A stretch of 64,000 bases of DNA from an uncultured Eubacteriales bacterium. Lineage in GTDB: Bacteria > Bacillota > Clostridia > Oscillospirales > CAG-272. The notes beneath the pieces are model-generated. The model did not search any database. It was not told where the DNA came from and saw only the letters and a program-made list of their open reading frames with translations. The stretch's first letter is position 1. Every line of letters starts with the position of its first letter. Of the stretch, positions 1-7,517 are shown piece by piece. The stretch spans positions 186,001 to 250,000 of the forward strand of contig CAKRZE010000001.1 of assembly GCA_934432725.1 (NCBI GenBank), read 5' to 3'. A program made the position numbers and the translations under genes.

Positions 1-1
1 G

Positions 2-451
2 CTGGAAAGCAATAAAAAAAGAATCGAAGGAAACTTTTTGAAAAACGTACTGATCCGTGCCCTTCCTGCCGGCTTGACCGACACGATCATTGTCGGATCC
101 CTTACGATTTTCGGACAGGTATTTGACCTGCCGAAGGGCGATGTCGCAACGGTTTCCACGCTTGTGCTCTCGGTTGTGGGCTTTATGATTCTGCACAGAA
201 TCAGCACACCCTTCAATAAATACCGTCTGTTTGTTTTTCTGGTCAATATAACCGGCATCATTCTCTCCTTCGCCCTGATTCCGGATTTCTTCTCCATTGC
301 CCGTATACCGATCACAAGTGTACTGCTGACCGTTATTTTCTGCTTTGCGGCAGAGTCTCTGTTCCGGATTCTGACGTGGATCACGGAGCGCGGCGGCTCC
401 TATATCAGACACCAATGGAAGAAATGGCAGGAAAAACGGCAGCAGGATTAA
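2..451 (+). CDS. P-type cation-transporting ATPase, C-terminal part only
   Basis: The reading frame is open from base 2 of the window, so the gene starts outside it; the TTG at 38 is internal. The visible 149 residues begin with a segment resembling the end of the cytoplasmic P domain (LESNKKRIEGNFLKN), which in CtpE/MgtA-like HAD-type P-type ATPases directly precedes the last membrane segments. About four hydrophobic helices and a basic C-terminal tail follow. The protein would be an inner-membrane cation pump; the ion cannot be told because the ATPase core and metal-site helices are missing. An inverted repeat that may end the transcript lies at 651-690. The family call rests on the C-terminus alone. 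Confidence 0.7.
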   Translation: MESNKKRIEGNFLKNVLIRALPAGLTDTIIVGSLTIFGQVFDLPKGDVATVSTLVLSVVGFMILHRISTPFNKYRLFVFLVNITGIILSFALIPDFFSIARIPITSVLLTVIFCFAAESLFRILTWITERGGSYIRHQWKKWQEKRQQD

Positions 452-815
452 ACGGAACAGGCTCCGTCTGATATCCGTACACCGGTATGCCGCTTTGATG
501 CGCATAAGCCCCTTTGGACCAGCCGGCAGCAAAAAGCCGGCATCCGCCGGACGGGCACGGTATCGTTAATCTGGATTGTAGGTATGACTTTTTTCCGTAC
601 AGACTGAAGAGCGGTCATACCTCCTTCATCACTTTGGCAGTAAAAGCAGCAGAGCGAAGATGAAAGGGATTCCCCTTCCGTCTTCGCTCTTTCTGTATCC
701 GGAATTGATTTCTTCTGTTTTTGTGCTTTTCTAAATTCCCGTCTTTGCTCTTTTTGTGCGGAGCCACGTCCGCTGCCTGTACAATTTTCTTATTCGGAAG
801 CCCGCCCTTTGGTGT
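452..815. other. Intergenic region between convergent genes
   Basis: No convincing gene. It holds a 9-bp inverted repeat (AGGTATGAC at 580-588, GTCATACCT at 614-622, 25-nt loop) and the stronger hairpin at 651-690. The convergent arrangement fits a shared termination region. Confidence 0.5.
651..694 (+). terminator. Probable terminator hairpin between convergent genes
   Basis: Arms AGAGCGAAGA (651-660) and TCTTCGCTCT (681-690) pair perfectly; AAGG/CCTT pairs continue inside after one mismatch. TTTCTGTAT follows on plus. There is no long T run either way, so efficiency is uncertain. It would end the ATPase transcript and may also end the minus-strand gene that stops at 816. Confidence 0.5.
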
Positions 816-1673
816 TCACCCTTTTTCAGCTTCAGCCTTCTGTTTTGCGCTCTCCGCTGCACGGTCGCCGTCCCGCCGAGCTTCCTTTTTTATACGCTTC
901 TGTTTCCGCAGCCTGAAAAGAAGCAGCCCCGCAAAAACCGCAAGCAAGGAGAACAGTCCGATGATAACCATACGGTTTGCGTTGTCCGGATAAAAGCATC
1001 GTATCATCAGGTATGCGGGCAAAGCTGCGGAGAGCATATCCATGCAGCACCTTCCCGATCCGGAAAATCTGCCTTCTGCGGCATCAGACATCAGAACAAG
1101 CTGCAGGGCAAGCGGATACGGCAGAGAAAATGCAAAAAATGCAATGGTTTGCGCCAGAATATGCCCGCTGAACGATGCAATACACAGGCAAACCGTCATC
1201 AAAGCGGAAAATGCGGCAAACAGCCAAAAGAGAAAACACCGCACCTTTTTTCTGAAATTCTGTGCTTTCCCGATCCCCGCACAGATCCGAATCAAATCTC
1301 CGTAAACACGTCGAAGCAGGAACGGAACCCCGAAAAAGGAAATACCCGCCGTCACGTAGGGTCCAAGTATAAAATCGGGTCTGGAATACGCATACTGTGC
1401 AATCGGGATCAGCAGACAGGACAGAAGCAGGCAAACAGCGGTCGAAGTCCGAAGCTTTCTTACCACAAGGTTCATCAGAAACAAAGACAATGCCAAAACC
1501 GCCACGGGAAGTTTCAGCTGCCGTAAAACCCCCGGTGCCTGCTGCGCTTTCCCCCACAATCCATTATAGAAAGGAAATGCAAAAACAGCCGCATAAACAA
1601 AAAGCAGGCAGCACACCGTCCAGCCGGCAAGCGCTATGACAAACAGCAGCTTTTCATACCATATTTTTTTCAT
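816..1673 (-). CDS. Multi-pass membrane protein of unknown function
   Basis: I do not recognise the family. From the chosen ATG (MKKIWYEKLL) the protein has 285 residues and about seven or eight hydrophobic segments spread over its length, ending in a strongly charged tail rich in Lys, Arg, Glu and Ala. The frame is open further upstream to 1820, but an AAAGG lies nine bases before the ATG at 1673, and the upstream residues look unlike a membrane-protein start. It follows the amidotransferase-like gene on the same strand after about 195 bp, so co-transcription is possible. No catalytic motif or transporter signature is visible. Confidence 0.6.
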   Translation of the reverse strand: MKKIWYEKLLFVIALAGWTVCCLLFVYAAVFAFPFYNGLWGKAQQAPGVLRQLKLPVAVLALSLFLMNLVVRKLRTSTAVCLLLSCLLIPIAQYAYSRPDFILGPYVTAGISFFGVPFLLRRVYGDLIRICAGIGKAQNFRKKVRCFLFWLFAAFSALMTVCLCIASFSGHILAQTIAFFAFSLPYPLALQLVLMSDAAEGRFSGSGRCCMDMLSAALPAYLMIRCFYPDNANRMVIIGLFSLLAVFAGLLLFRLRKQKRIKKEARRDGDRAAESAKQKAEAEKG

Positions 1674-1867
1674 GACAGCCATCCTTTCCGAAGCAAACAG
1701 CGCCCGGCTCATATCACGAAACGCTTGCAGAATAAAAACAGCCGCCGCCCGGAGCATGACAGGCGGCAGCCGCATAACCGAAAAAAGCCGACAGAAGGCG
1801 CGCGGCAGCAATTCGCGCACATCCCGAAGCCCGGTTTCCGGTGCCGGATATTCCGATCGGAAATGCC

Positions 1868-2587
1868 TTATGCCTCCGGCACCGATGCCGCAACAAACGC
1901 GCGGAACAGCGCAGCGGCATCCTCAAATTCCGCCGAGAGCCGCTCCGGGTGCCACTGTACGCCAAGCACGAACCGCTTTTCGGGCATATAAATTCCCTCC
2001 GTCACGCCATCCGAGGTAAAAGCGCAGCGCCGATACCCGGGTGCAATATTGCGAACCGCCTGATGGTGGTGACTGTTCATGAAGATCGTACTTTTTCCGC
2101 CAAGAATGTCGGACAGAAGCGTATCGGGAACCACTTTGATTTTCTGTGTTGCAATATGAGACGGCGTGCATTGACTGTGCTGGAGCGGAACCTCAGCCTT
2201 GACCTGAGACGGAATATCCTGATACAATGTCCCTCCCGCCGCAACATTCATCAGCTGAATTCCGCGGCAGATTCCGAAAATCGGCTTATCCGTTTCAATT
2301 ACCGCACGGTACAGCGCAATCTCCGCTTCATCCCGCATAGGCAGCACCTCTCCGCAGGAAAGCATCGTTTCCTGCCCGTAGTACGCCGGCATAACGTCCT
2401 CTCCTCCAACGAATAAAAAGCCGTCAAAAGCGCTTATCAGCCGCCGTATGTCCTCTTTCTCCTGCGTCATGCCGAGCATAACCGGAATTCCTCCGGCGCG
2501 TGCCACCGACTCCATATAGGTCCGATATATATGATATGACTTGCCCGAATCGTCAAGACTCGCCGTCAATGCAATCAAAGGCTTCAA
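1868..2587 (-). CDS. Gamma-glutamyl-gamma-aminobutyrate hydrolase family protein (peptidase C26)
   Basis: A class-I glutamine-amidotransferase-fold hydrolase of 239 residues, the usual family length. The nucleophile lies in GICRG (Cys107) and the His/Glu pair in VQWHPE (His213, Glu215), so the triad is intact. PuuD-type relatives cleave gamma-glutamyl amides; the true substrate cannot be told. The start is a TTG preceded by GGGGG with a six-base spacer; an in-frame ATG 30 bases upstream has no ribosome site, and the TTG start gives the canonical KPLIALTAS N-terminus. It follows the alpha/beta hydrolase gene by 61 bp. No putrescine genes are nearby, so a polyamine role is unsupported. Confidence 0.85.
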   Translation of the reverse strand: MKPLIALTASLDDSGKSYHIYRTYMESVARAGGIPVMLGMTQEKEDIRRLISAFDGFLFVGGEDVMPAYYGQETMLSCGEVLPMRDEAEIALYRAVIETDKPIFGICRGIQLMNVAAGGTLYQDIPSQVKAEVPLQHSQCTPSHIATQKIKVVPDTLLSDILGGKSTIFMNSHHHQAVRNIAPGYRRCAFTSDGVTEGIYMPEKRFVLGVQWHPERLSAEFEDAAALFRAFVAASVPEA

Positions 2588-2648
2588 TGTAATTCCCCCG
2601 TTCCTTTCCAGCCGCATGCTGCGGCAATGTGTAACAAATTGCCCGTTA

Positions 2649-3638
2649 TCAGTCTTCCCGCACGGAAGAGGACTCCACAGCACCACTGTATGCATGCTTG
2701 GTTAAAAAGTTGTTCAGCTCCCCTTCACAGCGGCTTCTGTCTGTCAGGTAACTGAGTCCGTGCCCCGCATCCTCAACAAGCACCAGCTTCTTTTCCGAAG
2801 TACACGCTTCATATGTACGGAGCGTCATTTCGGGCGGGACAAAATGGTCCGCCAAACCGTGAAGAAAGAGGACCGGCAGATGATTTTTCCGCATCGCCTC
2901 CACCGTGCTGAAATCGGAAAAGCCGTACCCGGCTTTCCTTTTGCAGATGCGGTTCGTAAGCGGAAGGAAAATCGCGGGAGGCAGATGAAACTGCGTCCGC
3001 AGCACATGCCTGAACTCTTCCTCGGGAGAGGTAAACGGACAGTCGGAGATAATACCCCGCACCTGCTTCGGAAGACGTTCACAGGAAGCCATCAGCACGG
3101 TTGTTGCGCCCATGGAGATACCCTCCAGAAAAATATCGGTATTTTCTCCGACTCTGTCTGCAAGCCATTCTGCCCACACCGGAATATCCCGTCTTTCCAG
3201 AATCCCGAATCCGATATAAGTCCCCTCGCTCTCTCCGTGCGCACGCTGATCAATCAGAAGAACCGCATACCCCGCCTCATGATAGTACCGCACAATGCAG
3301 GAAAAATCAAAATCGGCGCAGGAATGAAACCCGTGTGCAAGCAGAATCGCGCCCTTCATTTTACCCTCGGCAGGCAGAAACCGACCGTGCAGCTTCAGCC
3401 CGTCAAAGCTCGTCACCGTAACCTGCTCCGCCGTCTGTACACGGATATACCGCATTCCGCCGCAGATCTCCGCGCCGTACTTTTCCCATTTGGTCCCCTG
3501 CATATCCTCCTCGGATGAGGGAGTCTGCGGAAGCCGCCTTGTCGCGGCGTAATCAAACAGCAAAAACGGAGCTGCCCCGAAAAATATCGCGGCAAGCACC
3601 AAAACAAGTCCGATTCCGATCCAGAGAATTGTCTCCAT
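2649..3638 (-). CDS. Membrane-anchored alpha/beta hydrolase
   Basis: A 329-residue serine hydrolase. Residues 1-30 form one hydrophobic segment that should anchor the protein, with the catalytic domain probably outside. The oxyanion region is LLAHGFH, the nucleophile elbow GISMGA (Ser175), and the acid and base are probably Asp264 (GLADHFVPP) and His293 (DAGHG). Related proteins are annotated as acyl hydrolases or prolyl-oligopeptidase-like peptidases; the substrate is unknown. The ATG at 3638 has AAAGGAG eight bases upstream; the longer frame to 3686 has no such site. It lies just downstream of the XRE regulator, which could control it. Confidence 0.85.
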   Translation of the reverse strand: METILWIGIGLVLVLAAIFFGAAPFLLFDYAATRRLPQTPSSEEDMQGTKWEKYGAEICGGMRYIRVQTAEQVTVTSFDGLKLHGRFLPAEGKMKGAILLAHGFHSCADFDFSCIVRYYHEAGYAVLLIDQRAHGESEGTYIGFGILERRDIPVWAEWLADRVGENTDIFLEGISMGATTVLMASCERLPKQVRGIISDCPFTSPEEEFRHVLRTQFHLPPAIFLPLTNRICKRKAGYGFSDFSTVEAMRKNHLPVLFLHGLADHFVPPEMTLRTYEACTSEKKLVLVEDAGHGLSYLTDRSRCEGELNNFLTKHAYSGAVESSSVRED

Positions 3639-3726
3639 ATATGTGTCTCCTTTCGGCGCATGCATGCAATGGCGGGAAAAATACAAACGCCTGCTGCATT
3701 TTTGCTTTCCGTCAATCAGACAGTCC

Positions 3727-3744
3727 CCCTCCGATCCCGGAGGG
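3727..3744. terminator. Perfect 7-bp hairpin after the XRE regulator
   Basis: CCCTCCG and CGGAGGG pair around a four-base loop immediately after the regulator stop codon. On minus it is not followed by a T run, so it may be a weak terminator or an RNA 3-prime end stabiliser. Confidence 0.35.
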
Positions 3745-3745
3745 C

Positions 3746-4615
3746 TTATTTCTGCATCATTTTTTCAAGCTTTTCGCGTTGTCTGGCATAGCGGTATGCT
3801 GTTTCATAATCCCCCGCTGCCGCCGCACACCGTTCCCCCATCCTGTATGCCCGATATTGGTTGACGGCATCCGGTTTTTGCTTCAGCAATCCGTCAAGCA
3901 GTGCCAGACAATCTGCCGTGCGTCCTGTCTTCTCTGCCACAGCAGCCCGAAGCATCGTTTCAAGCATAGGGGAGAGCTTGTCTCTGCAGTTTAAAACGGC
4001 ATCCGGCAGAGCAAGCTTGCCGCATACAGCCATTGTATAGATAAAACGCACGACAGCGGCGCTTCCGGCAGCTGCAATGCAATCCGTCAAAACAAACGGA
4101 AAATCCGCCGGATCCTCGTTCATGCACAGATCGATTGCCGACACATAGCGTGATGCAAACTCTCCGCATGATGCCGGATACATCGATTGAGCTGCATACG
4201 TCAGGCACTGCTGCATCAGCTCCCGCGCCTTTTTCAGTCTCCCCTTTCGGTACTCCTCTTCACCGAGATGAAAGCAGCAAACCGAAAGCATCAGAAAAAG
4301 CTCATCGTCCGGCGGCTCCAGCTGACCGGCAATGCGCAGACACGCCGCATACTGTTTTTCACAAAACAGCTTTTTCAGCCGGTCAAACACCCGATATTTG
4401 ACATAAAACGCTTCGTCCTCATCCGACGAAAGAAAGTATCCGGCAGGCATTTCCAGCCGCTGTGCCAGATACAAAACCGTGGAAACGGACGGAGAAGCCG
4501 ATCCGCTCTCGATCTGGCTGAGCATATTGCGTGTGATCCTGCCGCCCGCAAGCTCCGCCTGGGTCAGATTCTTTTCCTTGCGGAGTCTTCGAATCTTTTC
4601 TCCGATGGTAGCCAA
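3746..4615 (-). CDS. XRE-family regulator with a helical (TPR-like) C-terminus
   Basis: Residues 1-65 are a classic XRE helix-turn-helix (IGEKIRRLRKEKNLTQAELA, then MLSQIESGSASPSVSTVLYLA). The remaining roughly 220 residues are almost all alpha-helical, with paired helices resembling TPR repeats. This layout matches regulators of the Rgg/PlcR type, which bind short peptides, but peptide sensing here is inference. The start is TTG, with GGAGG eight bases upstream; the natural M-A-T-I-G-E-K N-terminus supports it. It follows the DivIVA-like gene by 50 bp and precedes the alpha/beta hydrolase. No peptide-pheromone gene was found beside it. Confidence 0.85.
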   Translation of the reverse strand: MATIGEKIRRLRKEKNLTQAELAGGRITRNMLSQIESGSASPSVSTVLYLAQRLEMPAGYFLSSDEDEAFYVKYRVFDRLKKLFCEKQYAACLRIAGQLEPPDDELFLMLSVCCFHLGEEEYRKGRLKKARELMQQCLTYAAQSMYPASCGEFASRYVSAIDLCMNEDPADFPFVLTDCIAAAGSAAVVRFIYTMAVCGKLALPDAVLNCRDKLSPMLETMLRAAVAEKTGRTADCLALLDGLLKQKPDAVNQYRAYRMGERCAAAAGDYETAYRYARQREKLEKMMQK

Positions 4616-4665
4616 ATCCTCTGCCTCCGTTCCGTCCGTGTTCCGGAGTGTTCCTCCTGCCGGTA

Positions 4666-5469
4666 TCAGTTCTTTTCGTTCCCGTCCGCAGCGTCTGCCT
4701 GCGTAATTTTGCCTTGAAGCTCCGAAAGAATCGCCTCACCGTTTTTGATAAAAGTGCTGCCGGAATTTTTCAGATGGCTCTGAATATCGGCAAGCTTTCC
4801 GTTCATTTCGGTGAGCAGAAGGCTGCATTCCGCCGCATACTGTGCACTCTGCACCCGAATCCGTTCGTCCGCTTCCAGAAGCAGCTGCTTGGTACGCAGG
4901 ATCCCGTTGGTCTGCTTTTCCTTTGCCTGTCTGTCAGCCTCAGCCAGCATTTCATCGGACTTTTGTCTGGCGTCCTCAATAATCTCCTCAGCCTCTGCCT
5001 TAGCGCTGAGAATAATGTCTCCGATTTTATGGCTCATGCTTTCATAGCGCTTGGCATTTTCCTCATTTTCGGCACTGCTTTTCACCGACTCCGCAGAATG
5101 AAGCTCCATTTGCTCCATTTTTGCATGAAGTGCGGCATTTTCCGATGCCAAAGCCTCTTTTTCCGCGCGCAGCTGCGCAAGCTGCTCTGCCATATCGGTC
5201 TTTTGCTGCTGTGCCTGCGAAGCAATTTCATTGCACGATGTAAGCTTTTTGTTCAGCGCCTCGACCTGTCCCTTCGCATCCTCCAGAGCGGGACGAAGTG
5301 CTTCCGCCTCGGCGATCCGGTCGTTCAGACGGCGAAGCTCCTTCTGGGTGCGTTCGTTCTCTCTTGCAAACTGCTCATGAATCTGCGTGATATAGCGATT
5401 GACGTCGTCCTTCTGATACCCGCGAAAACTTTCACGGAAAACAACGCCGTTTTGCTCTTTTCCTGTCAT
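4666..5469 (-). CDS. DivIVA-domain coiled-coil protein
   Basis: The N-terminus (VVFRESFRGYQKDDVNRYI, residues 9-27) is the DivIVA/GpsB membrane-binding and dimerisation motif. Most of the following 200 residues are coiled coil with many Ala, Glu, Lys and Gln. DivIVA-family proteins gather at curved membrane at poles and division sites and recruit partners; this 267-residue protein probably does a related scaffold job, but it could also be a paralogue without a division role. Its ATG overlaps the stop of ygiQ by four bases (ATGA), so translation is coupled. It is not beside sepF/ylm genes, the usual divIVA site. Confidence 0.8.
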   Translation of the reverse strand: MTGKEQNGVVFRESFRGYQKDDVNRYITQIHEQFARENERTQKELRRLNDRIAEAEALRPALEDAKGQVEALNKKLTSCNEIASQAQQQKTDMAEQLAQLRAEKEALASENAALHAKMEQMELHSAESVKSSAENEENAKRYESMSHKIGDIILSAKAEAEEIIEDARQKSDEMLAEADRQAKEKQTNGILRTKQLLLEADERIRVQSAQYAAECSLLLTEMNGKLADIQSHLKNSGSTFIKNGEAILSELQGKITQADAADGNEKN

Positions 5470-7517
5470 GAATGTTTTCCATCCTTTCTGTTTTTACGGT
5501 TCCCCGCCTTGCCCTTCCGGGCTTGCTCCTGCCCGGGTCGGTTTCCGCTCCGGTGACCGGAAGCGCCCTGCTTTGCCGCATGTCCGGTCTGCATTTGGGA
5601 TGTGCGTCCGCTTTGCTTACCGCGTCTCCGCCCATCCTCCGGCTTTCCTGCAGAACGACCTCCAGCCGTTTTGCTTCCGCCCCGGAATTCCTCGCATCTT
5701 TCCGGTCTGACAAGCTGCCCGGGACCGTTTCCGATCAGATCCTCTCTTCCGCACCGGCGGAGAGCTTCCCGGACCATAGCGGCATTTTCCGGGCGTCCCC
5801 ACTGCAAAAGTGCCCGCTGAAGCCGTTTTTCCGTATAGTCGGTCGTCACATAAACTTTTTTCATGGTAATGGGATCGATTCCGGTATAATACATACAGGT
5901 CGAAACCGTTCCGGGCGTCGGATAAAAATCCTGAACCTGCTCCGGAGAATAGCCGCCCTTTTTCAGGTATTCCGCAAGCCGCACGGCATCCTCCATCCTG
6001 CTCCCCGGGTGAGAGGACATCAGATACGGAACCAGATACTGTTCCTTTCCGCATTCCTTTGTCAACTCAAAAAAGCGCTTTACAAACCGATTATATACAC
6101 TGATCTCCGGCTTTCCCATATAGTGCAGCACCGTATCGCAGCAATGCTCCGGCGCAACCTTCAGCTGCCCGCTGACATGGTCCCTGACAAGCTTTCTGAA
6201 AAAGCTCTCGTCCCGATCGTATATCAGATAATCAAAGCGGATTCCGGAACGGATAAACACCTTTTTCACCTTCGGTACCCGCTCGATTGCCTGCAGGAGC
6301 GCAATATACTCGCTGTGATCGACCACAAGATTTTTGCACGGCACCGGAGCAAGGCACTTACGGTCCGGGCAGACACCCTTTGTCAGCTGCTTGTCGCAGG
6401 CGGCGCGTCTGAAGTTCGCAGTCGGACCCCCGACATCATGAATATATCCCTTGAAACCGTCCAGCTTTGTGATCTTTTCCGCTTCCCTGACACAGGATGC
6501 AATGCTGCGTGAGCGGACGCTTCTTCCCTGATGGAAGGTCAGGGCGCAGAAATTGCAGGACCCGAAGCATCCGCGGTTGTGCGTGATGGAAAACCGGACC
6601 TCGCTGATTCCCGGAATACCGCCCGCCTTTTCATAAGAGGGATGATAGGTTCTCATATAAGGAAGATCGTAAACATGGTCAAGCTCTTCCTGCTCAAGGG
6701 GAGGCATCGGAGGATTCTGAACCAGCTTTTTGCCGTCATACAGCTCCACAATGGCTCTTCCCCGGATTGCATCCTGCTCCCGGTACTGCACGCCGAACGC
6801 CTCCGCATAGCGATGCTTGTCCGTTTTCAGCTCATCATAGCTGAAAACCGCCGCCACCGGAAAGTGCACCGGAGCTTCAGGCTGCGTCAGATAACAGGTC
6901 CCGCGGACATCCTGTATCTTCTTGACCGGAATGCCCTTGTCCAAAAGCTCTGCCACCCGAACGATGATCTTTTCTCCCATTCCGTACATCAGAATGTCGG
7001 CACGGGAATCGACAAGAATGCTTCTGCGCACCCGGTCCTCCCAGTAATCGTAATGTGCAAACCGGCGAAGCGAAGCCTCAAGCCCCCCGATCAGAATCGG
7101 AACGTCTCCGTAAGCCTCCCTGATCCTGTTGCAATACACGATTACGGCGCGATCCGGTCTAAAACCGGTCTTTCCGCCCGGGGAATAGTAATCAAAATTC
7201 CGTTTTTTCTTTGCAACCGTATAGTGCGCCACCATCGAATCGATATTGCCGCTGGAAACCAGAAAACCGAGCCGCGGCTTTCCGAATTCTCGAAACGGCT
7301 CCGCACTCCGGTAATCCGGCTGCGGCAGCATCGCGACCGTAAATCCGGCATCCTCCAGCACACGGGAAATAATCGCCGGACCGAAGGACGGGTGATCCAC
7401 ATAGGCATCACCCGACACATACACGAAATCCGGCTGTGTCCAGCCCAAACGGTCCATTTCCGCACGGTTGATCGGCAAAAAACCGTTGTTATTTTCCTTC
7501 ATTTCTGTCGGCATCAC
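5466..7517 (-). CDS. ygiQ: YgiQ family radical SAM protein
   Basis: A 683-residue radical SAM enzyme of the UPF0313/YgiQ family. The N-terminal part (about 1-230) fits the YgiQ family domain; the cluster motif CxxxCxxC is at Cys317, Cys321 and Cys324 (NRGCFGSCNFCAL). The last 90 residues are a basic low-complexity tail (Lys, Arg, Gly, Gln), known as a variable tail in relatives. The biochemical role of the family is not established. The start overlaps the infB stop: GTG at 7517 and ATG at 7514 are both possible. Direct coupling to infB at one end and to the DivIVA-like gene at the other makes it part of the nusA-infB operon. Confidence 0.93.
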   Translation of the reverse strand: MMPTEMKENNNGFLPINRAEMDRLGWTQPDFVYVSGDAYVDHPSFGPAIISRVLEDAGFTVAMLPQPDYRSAEPFREFGKPRLGFLVSSGNIDSMVAHYTVAKKKRNFDYYSPGGKTGFRPDRAVIVYCNRIREAYGDVPILIGGLEASLRRFAHYDYWEDRVRRSILVDSRADILMYGMGEKIIVRVAELLDKGIPVKKIQDVRGTCYLTQPEAPVHFPVAAVFSYDELKTDKHRYAEAFGVQYREQDAIRGRAIVELYDGKKLVQNPPMPPLEQEELDHVYDLPYMRTYHPSYEKAGGIPGISEVRFSITHNRGCFGSCNFCALTFHQGRSVRSRSIASCVREAEKITKLDGFKGYIHDVGGPTANFRRAACDKQLTKGVCPDRKCLAPVPCKNLVVDHSEYIALLQAIERVPKVKKVFIRSGIRFDYLIYDRDESFFRKLVRDHVSGQLKVAPEHCCDTVLHYMGKPEISVYNRFVKRFFELTKECGKEQYLVPYLMSSHPGSRMEDAVRLAEYLKKGGYSPEQVQDFYPTPGTVSTCMYYTGIDPITMKKVYVTTDYTEKRLQRALLQWGRPENAAMVREALRRCGREDLIGNGPGQLVRPERCEEFRGGSKTAGGRSAGKPEDGRRRGKQSGRTSQMQTGHAAKQGASGHRSGNRPGQEQARKGKAGNRKNRKDGKHS

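Noticed and set aside
1674..1820. N-terminal extension of the membrane protein at 816
   Set aside because: A ribosome site and a typical membrane-protein start are at 1673; upstream residues resemble antisense spacer.
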